From positions 27,381,376-27,445,375 of the forward strand of contig QVOM02000101.1 of assembly GCA_003586115.2 (NCBI GenBank): DNA of 64,000 bases. The letters are read 5' to 3'. This document shows positions 10,703 through 21,907 of this stretch, piece by piece. A program made the position numbers and the translations under genes. The DNA comes from Salvator merianae. Its lineage: Eukaryota > Chordata > Lepidosauria > Squamata > Teiidae. The notes beneath the pieces were generated by a model, which was not told where the DNA came from, did no database searches, and saw only the letters and a program-made list of their open reading frames with translations. Positions within the stretch are counted from its first letter, which is position 1. Each line of letters begins with the position of its first letter.

Positions 10703-12387
10703 TAGAATCATAGAATCATAGAGTTGGAAGGGACCTCCAGGGTCATCGAGTCCAACCCCCTGCTCAATGCAGGATTCACTACACCATCCTAGACAGATAT
10801 CTGTCCAGCCCTTCCTTGAAGATCTCCAGCGAAGGAGAGCCCACCACCTCCTGTGGTAACCTGTTCCAGTGACTGATCGCCCTTACGGTCAGAAAGCTTT
10901 TCCTAATATCTAGCCTGTATCTACTCCCTTGAAGTTTCATCCCATTGTTTCTAGTCCTTCCTTCTTGTGCAACTGAGAATAGGGCCAATCCTTCTGCACT
11001 GTGACAGTCCTTCAGATACTTGAAAACAGCTATCATATCTCCTCTCAGTCTTCTCTTCTGCAGGCTAAACATTCTTAGGTCCTTTAACCATTCCTTGTAG
11101 GACATGGTTTGCAGGCTACTCACCATTTTGGTCACCCTTCTCTGAAATTGTTCCAGTTTGTCAATGTCCCTTTTAAACTGGGGCGCCCAGAACTGGACAC
11201 AATACTCCAGATGAGGTCTGACCAAGGAAGAGTAAAGTGGGACAATTACTTCTCGTGATCTAGACTCTATACTCCTCTTGATACAGCCCAGTATGATGTT
11301 TGCCTTTATTGCAGCTGCATCACACTGTTGACTCATGTTTAATCTATGATCTACTAGTACACCCAGATCCTTTTCACATGTGCTGCTGCTCAGCAAGATT
11401 CCTCCCATTCTGTATTGGATATTGTCATTTTTCTTACCTAGATGTAAAACTTTGCATTTCTCCCTGTTAAATGTCATTCTGTTAGTTTCAGCCACTGTTT
11501 AAGCTTGTCCAAATCCTTTTGAATCCTCTCCTTCTCCTCCCTAGTGTTAGCAACCCCTCCTAGCTTTGTGTCATCTGCAAATTTGATCAGCGTTCCCTCG
11601 ACACCTTCATCCAGACCGTTTACAAAAATGTTGAACAGCAATGGGCCCAAGACAGAGCCTTACGGTACCCCACCCGAGACAGTCTTCCAATCGGATGTGA
11701 AGCCATTTATGACCACTCTTTGAGTACGATCACTAAGCCAGTTATGAATCCACCTAACAGTTGTCCTGTCAATCCCATATTTGATCATTTTTTCAATAAG
11801 TATAGTATGAGACACCTTGTCAAATGCTTTGCTAAAGTCGAGATATAATATGTCCACAGCCTTTCCTTGATTGATCCATCCAGTAATTTTGTCATAAAAG
11901 GAAATGAGATTAGTCTGGCATGACTTGCTTGTTACAAATCCATGTTGGCTCTGGTTAATTACTGCATTCCCATCCAACTGTTCCCATATATGCTGTTTAA
12001 TGATTTGTTCAAGTATCTTGCCTGGTATTGAAGTCAGGCTCACAGGCCTGTAGTTGCCTGGGTCAGCCTTCTTTCCTTTTTTAAAGATAGGTACAACATT
12101 TGCCCTTCTCCAATCTTCTGGGACTTCTCCTGTTAGCCATGAGTTCTCAAATATCACAGAGAGTGGTTCAGCAATTATATCAGCTAATTCCTTCAGCACC
12201 CTAGGATGTAATTCATCTGGGCCTGGAGACTTGAATTCATTTAAGTTAGCTAAGTGTTCCCTCACCTTCTCCTTGTTCATACAGAGCCTTGATTCTCTTA
12301 TTCCCTCAACAGCACAGTGAAGGCCAACTGATGTTTCATTTCCTTTCTGAGAGAAAACAGATGCAAAATAGGAGTTCAGAAGTCTTT
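10703..12387 (-). mobile_element. CR1 LINE, 5'-truncated copy A
   Basis: The - strand 3' end reads CTCTATGATTCTATGATTC, the CR1 8-bp tail repeat, at 10703. The - strand then carries the C-terminal two-thirds of ORF2: reverse transcriptase at 12280-11660 (SPGPDELHPRVLKELAD, NYRPVSLTS, LYLDFSKAFDKVSH) and the C-terminal region at 11495-10779. The frame is broken by a TAA where copy B has CAA (GGGTACCGTAAGG versus GGGTACCGCAAGG), a likely CpG decay, and by a one-base deletion near 11497. The 5' end stops abruptly at the poly(A)-like tail of the neighbouring L1-type element. Confidence 0.9.
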
Positions 12388-14290
12388 TTTCTTTTTCTTT
12401 TTTTTATTATTTATTTTTTAAGGATATATAAAATTACACTAAATAATTCATGATTTGTCAACTAACATTTTTCATTAACATTTTCACTAATTCCCAGATT
12501 TCTTCTATATTTCTTACCCCCCAACCACCCAGCTCTTTTCTTCCACCAACATTCTTCTTCTTTTCTCTTCATTCTTTTCCTCCAGCAAACCCAATCCACT
12601 TTCCAAGTCCACTTTCCAGATCTTGCAAAAGTTCAATAGAGGTTTTCCAGTTTTCACCAAAGTCTATCCACTGCCTTATTTTTCTGTAACTTATTATATT
12701 TGTCCAATCTCTCAAAATCTTCTTCTCATATCAGTCTTTCTCTAATTTGGCTTCTGCCCATTCTTCTACTCTGCCACTTTTAAATTCCCCCTTCTGACTC
12801 CTTCAGTTCTTGTTGTTATTTTCTTCTTTCGTCTCCTCCTCCAATCCTTTCTTTGTTTACAGCAGAAATATTGTTCACAGTAACTCTTTGCTGCCTCCAA
12901 ATATGGATTGTTTCCGTTCTTATGTACCTCATGTGTTTCTTCCTCTCCTGAATTTTTTTGTTTCCAAGCCTTCCTTCAATGAAAAAATATAACCTTGAGT
13001 TGTTATCAGTGGTACAGACAACTCGTCTTGTCTCGTAGTCTGTATTTCTTGAGTCGTAAATTTTGTCTGAGGAATTTCTGCCTTGAAATTGCCCAATTTC
13101 AAAGCCTTATCCTTTGTTTCATGAAGTTCTGTGCATAAAGCACCTATTTCTGTTTTAATGTCCTGTCTTAATCTCTCAAAAGTCAGCCTCTGAGTCTCAA
13201 AAGAACTCTGCATTTCTTGAAAAATAGCATCCATTTTTTTAAGAAGTAAATCTGGCTAGAAGCCACACTGTTCATTTCTTTCTAATTGCATATTTTCTTC
13301 TCTTTAACTGTCTTAAAAACTTGGTTCTCTGAAGAAGCCCTCTAATTAATAAAGGCACTTTTTTCTTTTATTTTCTTCTTTTGTCTTAATTAAACCGAAC
13401 TCCCATGTCCATGCATTCCGTTTACTTACTTAGCTGATAAGCACCGGCCAAATGTATTTTGATAAAGCACTGAAAACCCCGGCGTGTCCGAAGAACAGAA
13501 CTTTAAATGATTTATCTAAAAAACCTTCACAGCCTTTGCAAATACTTCAGCATCTTGCTGAATTACGATGTTTAAACTTTCGGCATAAATTGTCCAAACT
13601 GCAATTGTAGAGATTTCTTTTTTTCTTTTTTCTTTATTTTGCTCTTCTTAATGCTTATCTTAGTTTTAAAAACTTCATTAATTAAAAAGGGGATTGGCCG
13701 AACTTACGGTCCTGCAGACCAAAGTCTTGAAGACGACACACAACGTGACTCGGGAATGTTGACAAAATTCCCCCAGCTCCTTCGTCTACTCCTTACGCAG
13801 ATAGCCACGGCTCTCTCGTAGCCCCCGCTGGGGGGAAACTTGGTGGAGCTCAAATGAGGAATCCCTCTGCCTCCCTGTCACTCAGGGAGATGAAATCTTC
13901 AGACAGAGGAGGTTAGAACTCCCCCCTCTGTCTCCTCACATTGTGGTTTGCTCAGAGGAAAAATCCTCTCAGCAACTACATTCGGCCATCTTCCCCAGAA
14001 GTCCTTTCTGAATATTCTGTTAAATTCAATTTCTTCAGTTTTTTTTTTCTTTAGACTGTATTGCTGAATGTCTTGTGCTGCTGAGTTCGAACAACATTGT
14101 AAATCATGATGAGACATCCACTAGATAAAACACAAAGTTAAACTGCTTGCAGACAGATCTAGGCAGGTTTCTTCTTTCAAGTTAAAATTAATCAATTACA
14201 GATCCACTTCCAGCTGTCGAGTTATAGATCCACTTCAGGTTATAAATGATCCACTTCAGGTTATAAGTCCTGGAGACACTAATCTCCCCT
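12388..14290 (-). mobile_element. L1-derived non-autonomous element lacking ORF2 (half-L1-like)
   Basis: Read on the - strand it has a 5' region with GGGGAAGATGGCCG (about 14000), resembling the L1 5' UTR. Then comes a start codon at 13234 opening a Gln/Glu/Lys-rich, coiled-coil-like N-terminus (MDAIFQEMQSSFETQRL...) as in L1 ORF1. About 0.8 kb of decayed sequence follows, then an A-rich tail at about 12421-12388. No reverse transcriptase or endonuclease is present, and the length (1.9 kb) is far below a full L1. Two AACCTGAAGTGGATC-like repeats lie near its 5' end (about 14220-14265). It may be a half-L1 type or an internally deleted L1; the 5' boundary is approximate. Confidence 0.55.
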
Positions 14291-14292
14291 AG

Positions 14293-14331
14293 GAAGGAAG
14301 GAAGGAAGGAAGGAAGGGAGGGAGGGAGGGA
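14293..14331. repeat. (GGAA)n / (GGGA)n microsatellite
   Basis: Perfect GGAA units pass into GGGA units immediately upstream of the L1-type element's 5' end. Confidence 0.9.
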
Positions 14332-14564
14332 AATGAAAAGAAAAGAGAAAAAAGGCAGAAAAAAATGACAAAGTTTCTAATTTCTCTTATAGCCTGTACT
14401 AGAAAGAATTCCAGTACATAACTTTTCATAAATATCTAGTGGACTAATATAAACAACAGTTATTTATGAATGCTTGGGTTAAAGAAAACATTTGGCTGGG
14501 TTGGGTGGCTTACAAGTTAAAAAGTGCCTTTCCAGAACACTTAAACCCATCCGACTGTGAAAAT

Positions 14565-14636
14565 ATTGTGAAAGCAAACAAATATCCTAAGGGGAAACAT
14601 ATTGTGAAAGCAAACAAATATCCTAAGGGGAAACAA
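14565..14636. repeat. 36-bp tandem duplication
   Basis: A 36-bp unit beginning ATTGTGAAAGCAAACAAATA occurs twice head to tail, at 14565 and 14601, and is near identical. Confidence 0.85.
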
Positions 14637-14779
14637 CAACAACAAATCTATCTTTTTCTATCACTCCATCTTGCATTTCTTCGCACCTTAATGTACTAGT
14701 TTGATTCTCAAACTGTGAGATGACTACAGTTGTTTAGCTATTATAATATAGGCTTAAATATTGTTTACAGGCTTTGCAC

Positions 14780-15025
14780 TAGAGATGTGCATTAACTTAA
14801 AACATCTGTTTAGTTTGAATCTTGCTAGGCTGTTTGCTTCATACTTAAACCTTTTGAACACCTTTGAACTTAGGACTAAACAGGGTGTGTTTAATAAGTC
14901 TTTTTGAACACCCCTTTGTTTGGTTCAAATTCAAACTTTATTTTTGAACTGGCAAGGTGTTCAGTTTAAACTGAAACCTTTCAAACACCCTTTGTTCAAT
15001 TAAAGCAAGTTCAAACCAAGCTGGT
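14780..15025. mobile_element. hAT-like MITE, GTTTGG-rich subtype, degraded
   Basis: Starts TAGAGATGTGCATTAAC and contains inverted GAACACC / TTTGTTTGGTTC motifs like those of the element at 8807. The right end is not clear. Confidence 0.4.
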
Positions 15026-15798
15026 GCTCCATGAATTGTCTGTCCTAAGAGAAGGGCAGAGAAATATTGATTTGGAATATTTGTGGTCTTTGTGGCTGTC
15101 AATCTTTGCATTCTAGCTTAACAGTGTGGTAAGAATTTTGATATTTTGCACCCTTCCAGGTGTCCTCTCATAGTTTAACTTCTGGAAGACTTCACTTGAA
15201 GATGTTAAGGTGTTCCCCTAATTGCAGATGAGCAGCAGATCAATTCTTCTTAATTGAGTCTGACCCACAAAAGTCTTTCTACAATGATCAACTTGTCAAG
15301 ACTCTATTAACAGTGCGGAAAAGCGGATGAAGTAGTGTCTTCCATGATGTAGTTGTCTTCCATGTTGATAAAGGATATATCCTACCAAAATACGGGAAAT
15401 ACACCTGATGCTTTGAATCTGTACATATTTGGGTTAGCTGTGAATTTTACTAGCTTTGAGGATCAGCTAAGGTCCAAAGGTACTGGAGTATTTTCCCAGA
15501 CAAGTTCAGTATAGTGATGGTGAGACTCACAAAGAGAAAGGTAAGAATGAATGGATCGGGGTAGACATCCCTTTTTCCTAAGTACATAAAATCCTGTTCC
15601 TTCTCACATCCCTAATACAGCCTTATGATTGGAAGCTGGATTTCTCTCCCTTAATACCAGAGGCTGATTTACAGGATCACAACCTTTCACAACCTTATCG
15701 GAGAGAGTATTCACAATTGATCTCTCACCATATACACACAAAAGGATAACAGTCATCCAGCAAATGTTTAACTGGTAAGATCTTTCAGATAGCTGATG

Positions 15799-15848
<50 letters not shown>

Positions 15849-16290
15849 AGTTCCTGAACCATGTAGAATATTCTTTTTAACAAGATAAAATACTCTTCTC
15901 TCATCCTTGCTATATGATAGTTTACAGAAATCATATTATACTGAATGTTTCTCTCCTTGCCAAGAAGATGTATTAGAAATAATAGAACACATGTCGTTAT
16001 CCTTTTTTTTGCAGATATATTAGAACATAAGCATACTACCCCTATAATAAACCTGTTTACTTCTCTGTGATGCTGACTAATTCAGAGTCAATACAGGAAG
16101 TGTAGCTAAAATCTGTACTATTCCTATAACATAAAGAAGCAATTAGCAAATACTTTAAGTTCCAGGGTTGTAGAATAAGAACAGGGCCCCGTACATAATA
16201 TTAATTATACATAGTTGGCAATTGTTGTGTCTTTTTTATTGTTATGATTTTAAATTTAATTGTTCCTAGTTCAATTGTAAAAATAAAGTC
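15026..16290. other. Unassigned sequence with a (TC)n(TG)n microsatellite
   Basis: No gene recognised. The compound microsatellite lies at about 15799-15846. Confidence 0.35.
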
Positions 16291-16295
16291 GTTTA

Positions 16296-16671
16296 TGTCA
16301 GAATATACACAGGTTACAGTGAGCGGAATAAGCTTTTACCATAATCTAATGCCAGTTCCTGCTTTGACTAGGCCATTCTAGATAAGAGACATCTGCTTTC
16401 TTGCTTATGTCAGCTAAGCAGAGCAGCATGAGAGCTCTGATTAGCAGAATTTTGTATATAGTTAGAGACTGTATGATTCATTCATAACATGTTTTATTAC
16501 AGTTAGTAGTACTTACTTGCTTGCTGAAATGTTTCACTCTCTACTATGGAACCAAGCTACAATAAAGACTTCTCTATGAGAAAGACTCCGTCTACATAGT
16601 TTTTTCTTTTTAACTCCACTTCATGGAAATGCCTATAAGTCTTTCTATGCATGGACTGTGCTACTCTGACA
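16296..16671 (+). repeat. 5' LTR of copia copy 1
   Basis: Begins TGTCAGA and ends TCTGACA, a perfect 7-bp terminal inverted repeat with TG..CA ends. A polyadenylation signal AATAAA lies at 16561-16566. Confidence 0.92.
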
Positions 16672-16685
16672 GGTTACGGGCCCAG
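16672..16685 (+). promoter_or_regulatory. Primer binding site of copia copy 1
   Basis: GGTTACGGGCCCAG directly follows the LTR. It is complementary to the anticodon stem-loop of initiator tRNA-Met (CUGGGCCCAUAACC) with one mismatch, the internal-fragment priming known for Drosophila copia. The same 14 bases follow the LTR of copia copy 2. Confidence 0.75.
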
Positions 16686-16767
16686 TTAATGCGTTTACCA
16701 AGAGTAGAGTGGATTTTTTTGAAGTATTTTTGTAAGACGGTGATTGGTAATTTTATTCTTCTGCGAC

Positions 16768-19700
16768 ATGGTCGCCACTGCTGGTCCTCCTGCTGATGCC
16801 TTACCATCTGAAAGGCTATCAGAGGGCAACTATGCTGCTCGCAAATGAAGATGAAATCTTTTCTGATCCGTGGAAATCTTTGGGAATGTGTGAATAATCA
16901 CCCAAATGATCCAACGGATGTGCAGAGAGAAACAGACAAAAGAGCATTGGCTACTATCATACTTGCACTAGAGAATTCATAACTGTGCTTCCTGCAAGGA
17001 GTTAACACCGCAAAATAATGTTGGCAGGTGTTGAAAAGGATTTATTGTCATCCTACGGCTGGAGCTAAAGTGCTGTTAACTCAATGTTTGTATAGAACTA
17101 GACTGACTCCCTGTGCTTCTGTTGTTCCTCACATACAGAAAATGTGTACGATGTTTACTGAACCTGCTGAGAGAGGCCTGAATTTTGAAGACAGTCATGA
17201 AGCGTATATTGTCTTGTCTTCGCTAGACGACAGTTGGGACCAGTTGCTCACGTCTTTGCAATCTACTCTGGGGGCTGATTTATCCTTGGATTTTGTAACT
17301 TCAAAGCTAATGGATGCCCAACAACAGAGAGAATTCCAGCAGACAACACGCATGACTCAGAAGGGGGAAGCTGCCTTTTCATCACTCCCAAGTTCTAAGG
17401 TGAAATGCTACAAGTGTCAGTGTTTTGGCCACATTGCCAAGAACTGTACCAGCTTCAATGGAACTAATCGAGGGACTAGACAAGTGCAGCAAAAGAAAAA
17501 GGTGAATTGGAGAAAAGAAGATTTTGGGGGGACATATCTGGTGACTGTACAGGAATCAGTGAATGAAACTGTCTTTGTTCTTGACTCTGCCTGTGCGCAA
17601 CATATTGTGAACAGACGTGAGCTTCTAAAAGACATTTCTACAGCTACTGAAATAGTTAAGATAAAGCTTGCTGATGGAAGTCATGTAAGTGTACATGAAA
17701 ATGGTTCATTGTATCTTCCCAATCTTAAGATAACATTAAGCAACATTTTTTTTGGTGCCTAACTTGAATTATTGCTTGTTGAGTGTGTCTAAGCTAATGG
17801 AAGAAGGTTTTGAAGTGAAATTTAATGATCATGAGTGTGTTATAATGAAACAGAATTTCATATGTGCTAAGGGCAATTTGAAAAATGGTTTATACTGTTT
17901 GAAAGGAAGTGAACAGTCTGTGTGTAATTTAGAAAATGTTCAGAACCAGCCTTAACATAACAATTGCATTCATTACTTGTGCAGAATTTTGGGACATGCA
18001 ACTTTTTCTACATTGTCTAAGACTTCTAAGTAGGGGTGTGCACGAAGCTTCGTACCACCCGAATTTCGATCGAATTTCGTGATTTCATTCCCTTCGCATC
18101 GAATGCGAAGGGCAACAGAAATCACAAAATCGAATTGCGAAGGTCCCTCAATTTTCGATGCATTTCGGGACCTTCGCAATTTGCCGCTGTCTCATCCCCC
18201 TAGGCTGACAGCGCGCGCGCTGACAGCCTAGGGTGAATCAGGCAGGCAGCGAGCGGAAGAGGAGAAAACTCAAGTTGATTTTTCTTCTCTTCCGCTTGCC
18301 GTCTCATCCCCCTAGGCTGTCAGCACATGTGGGAGACGAAAGAAATCAACAGGAAGGAAGGGAGAGATTCCCTTCCCGGTGATTTCTCTGCTCTCCCGCC
18401 AGCTCTCTGATTTACCCCACTCTGTCAGCGCGCACGCTGACAAGAGTAGGGTGAATCAGACAGCCGGCGGGAGACGAGAGAAATCAACAGGAAGGAAGGG
18501 AGAGATTCCCTTCCCGGTGATTTCTCTCATCTCCTGCCGGCTCTCTGATTTACCCTACTCTGTCAGCGCGCGTGCTGACAGAGTAGGGTGAATCAGGGAG
18601 CCAGCAGCGAGCGGAAGAGGAGAAAAACTCAATGCGAAAAAAAGACCTTCGCCGCGAAGGTCTTTCCTTCGCGTTGAGTTTTCTCCGTTTCCGATGGGTC
18701 CCGTCGCTGCGAAGATTTTCGCATCGGAAACGAAAAGCGCCCTTTTCGCGCCTCTCGTTTTCGAGCGAAAACGAAGCCCCGGTGCTTCGCAGGGCTGCGA
18801 AGCGAAGAAGGGAAATTGCCTTCGTGCACATCCCTACTTCTAAGGTTTGTGATCTCAATGTAAAGCCATGCCGTTAAGTTTCTTGATTGCACAATTTGCA
18901 ACAGAATGAAGTTGAAAAAAAATCCGTCTACTACAATTAGCAATAGTAAATCAACTCGGCCTTTTCAGTTGGTTCACATGGATTTAGCCAGACCCTTTGA
19001 TCCATGTCAGGGCAAATCTCGTTTCTTGTTTGTGTTATGTGATTATTTTTCATGGTACACATATGTTTATTTCTTGAAAAACAAGTCAGAGGCATTTCAG
19101 AAATTTAAACAATGGGTGTGCATGATTGAGAATCAGTTTTCTTATACAGTTTCTTGTATTCAGAGTGACCGGGGTGGTGAATTTACAAGTACAGAGTTCA
19201 AAAGCTGGCTTGATGCAAGAGGCATCAGACATAGAATGACTAATCCAGATTCACCATTCAAAAATGGTATAGCTGAGAGAAGAATTGGAATTTTAAAAAC
19301 AATGAGAGATGCAATGTTATCTGATGCAGAGCTGCCATTTCGTTTTTGGGCAGAATGTATAAAATCCGTTGTCCACATTCTTAATAGAATCTGGTCTTCC
19401 AGTGTAAACCAAATTCCTTATTTTTTGTTGTATGGCAAGAATCCTGATCTATCTTATTTGAGGATTTTTGGTTCTTTTGCCAACGTGTTAATACCCAGTG
19501 CTCAAAGACAAAAAGGAGAGACAAAGTGGAAGAGATTAAGATTTGTTGATTATGAAAATTCAACAAAAGGATATTGTTTTTTTGAGGGATATGGCAAGAT
19601 TCCCATGTCCAGGAATGGTAATTTTGAAAAACACTCAGGTTGGAAAAAAATACATGTGAACAGGGAAGTATTCTTACCTCCTTTGCAAAAAAGGAGATAA

Positions 19701-21431
19701 TTTTCAAGAACGTGCTGCAAGTTCACAGCAGCCAGAATCTCCAAAACTACAAGTCAAAATTGAAACACAACAAGAGGAAGAAGGGGGAGAAATTCCACCC
19801 ACCGCAACTGAAGAATGAGAAAGAGCTGAAGCTGAGACGGCTTTACGACCTGTTGTAAATCAGCGTATTTCCCAGAAAATCACAAACAGGAGACTGCCTG
19901 AATGTTTTGGTTTTACTCAGATTGGTGAAACAAATGCATTTGAGTACCCAGATCCGTTTTCTTATCAGGAAATGTTGACTCAATCACCAGAAGAAGTAAA
20001 ACTTTGAAAAGAAGCAATGCGAGCAGAATTTTGACACATTGCTGAAACAAAATGTTTTTACTAAAACTACTTTGCTGACAGGAAATAAGGCTATAGGTTC
20101 TAAACGGGTGTTTAAAAAGAAATTAAACCCAGGCGGAAGTCTGAGACACAAAGCAAGATTAGTGGCACAAGGGTTTGCGCAGAAAGATAATCTCAATGTT
20201 GAACAGATTTATTCTCCTACAGCTCATCCTGAAAGCCTAAAATCAGTTTTAATAATAGCTGCTAAATGGAATTATAAAAGCATGCATCTAGATTTCGAAC
20301 GTTCTTATCTAAATGCTAAACTGAATGAGGAGATTTATCTAAAACCCCTAGCTGGCTATGAAGAACAAAATAGCAATGTGGTGTATCTGTTACAGAAATC
20401 ATTATATGGTCTCAAGCAAAGTGCCAAGAACTAGAATACTTGTCTGCATACTGCTTTAACAGCTTCGAATTTCAAACGTTCTATTGCAGATGCATGTGTT
20501 TACACAAAGGGCAAAAAATGATAAACAAATTATTATTTTGATATACATAGATGGTTGTGTTCTTATAGCTAAAACAGATCAACAAATTGATAATTTAATT
20601 AAACAATTATCAGAAACATTTGTGATAAAAGTTTTAGGACCATTGAGAAAATATTTAGGCATTTAAATTGTTAGAGTGACAGAAAAAGGTTTCTTACTGA
20701 ATCAGACAGAGAAGATAAATGAATTGCTGAAGAAAACCAGATTGACTCTAGCAAAACCTGTAAAAAATCCAATGTGTTTGGATTTTTGTAAACAAACTGA
20801 TTCTCCTGATTTTTCAAATGTAACCTTATACAGGTCCATAATTGGAAGTTTATTGCACATTGCAAATCATACCCAACCCAACATTTCTTACTCAGTGAGT
20901 GCTTTGAGTACAGCAAGTGCAAAACCAGCAGTGTTTCACTGGGAAGCTTTAAAAAGAGTGCTAAGATATCTGAAAGCAACAGCAAGTCACAACTTTGTAA
21001 TTTTTCCAGATGATGATAACAACCTTTCTGCTTTTTGTGATAGCTCATTTGCTAATGATAATGACCGTAAATCCTGTAGTGGGTATTTAACAAAATATGC
21101 AAATATGACATTAACCTGGTGTTCAAGAAAACAAACTTCAATTAGTGTGTCTACTGCAGAAGCAGAGTTCTGTGCTCTTTCAGAAACATGTGCAGAACTA
21201 CAATGGCTACATTCCTTACTAAATGATTTGGGAGAAAACCTCCAAATGCCAATTGAAGTTTTTGAGGATTCGCAAACGTGTATTCATTTAGCTGGTACTG
21301 AGAATTTAAAGTTCCGAACAAAGTATATAGCTGTAAAATACCAGAATGTAAAACAACTTATTCAATATGGTTTTATAAAATTGTTGTACATATGTTCTGA
21401 AGAATATGGTGATGTTTCACTAAATCTGTAA
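16768..21431 (+). pseudogene. gag-pol polyprotein of copia copy 1, heavily disrupted
   Basis: The ATG at 16768 opens a gag N-terminus that soon stops (near 16846). Gag resumes at 17028 with a CCHC zinc knuckle CYKCQCFGHIAKNC at 17406-17447. The protease site reads DSA (near 17583) where copy 2 has DSG. The gag-pre-integrase region is split by a MITE. Integrase core at 18906-19700 keeps IQSDRGGEF and NGIAERRIG. RT blocks lie at 20039-20434, and the active-site box reads YIDG instead of YVDD (near 20540). RNase H is at 20676-21431 with DSSFANDNDRKSC. Many stops and frameshifts: not functional. Confidence 0.88.
18031..18836. mobile_element. hAT MITE A, GC-rich palindromic subtype, inside copia copy 1
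   Basis: Ends TAGGGGTGTGCACGAAGC and TTCGTGCACATCCCTA, flanked by perfect 8-bp duplications CTTCTAAG (18023-18030 and 18837-18844). At 806 bp it codes nothing recognisable. The interior repeats hairpins centred on TGTCAGCGCGC / GCGCGCTGACA with TAGGGTGAATCAG arms. Confidence 0.92.
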
Positions 21432-21510
21432 CCCAAGTGAAACATAAGCTGATGTGTGAAAAATTGAATGTTATACCTGCAAAGTAAAGTAAACATGAAA
21501 AGCTGTCATT

Positions 21511-21525
21511 AGTTATGGGAAGAGG
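21511..21525 (+). promoter_or_regulatory. Polypurine tract of copia copy 1
   Basis: AGTTATGGGAAGAGG immediately precedes the 3' LTR, matching the tract of copy 2 at 44048. Confidence 0.7.
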
Positions 21526-21902
21526 TGCCAGAATATACAGAGGCTACAGTGACCGGAATAAGCTTTTACCATAATCTAATGCCAGTTCCTGCTTTGACTA
21601 GGCCATTCTAGATAAGAGACATTTGCTTTCTTGCTTATGTCAGCTAAGCAGAGCAGCTTGAGAGCTCTGATTAGCAGAGTTTTGTATATAGTTAGAGACT
21701 GTATGAATCATTCATAGCATGCTTTATTACAGTTAGTAGTACTTGCTTGCTTGCTGAAATGTTTCGCTCTCTACTATGGAACCAAGCTACAATAAAGACT
21801 TCTCTATGAGAAAGACTCCATCTACAGAGTTTTTTTTTCTTTTTCTCTACTTCATGGAAATGCCTATAAGTCTTCCTATGCATGGACTGTGCTACTCTGA
21901 CA
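21526..21902 (+). repeat. 3' LTR of copia copy 1
   Basis: 377 bp, TGCCAGA..TCTGACA, AATAAA at 21791-21796, followed by target duplication GTTTA. Confidence 0.92.
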
Positions 21903-21907
21903 GTTTA

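Larger units (their letters stand above)
16296..21902 (+). mobile_element. Ty1/copia LTR retrotransposon, copy 1 (old)
   Basis: Two direct LTRs (16296-16671 and 21526-21902) are bounded by perfect 5-bp target duplications GTTTA at 16291-16295 and 21903-21907. The internal order gag - protease - integrase - RT - RNase H is the Ty1/copia order, with integrase before RT. I counted roughly 17-20 differences between the LTRs (about 5%). The element is interrupted by a hAT MITE at 18031-18836. No envelope-like frame. Confidence 0.92.

Noticed and set aside
18379..18877. ORFs within MITE A
   Set aside because: Arg/Ser-rich translations of palindromic repeat sequence present on both strands; not coding.
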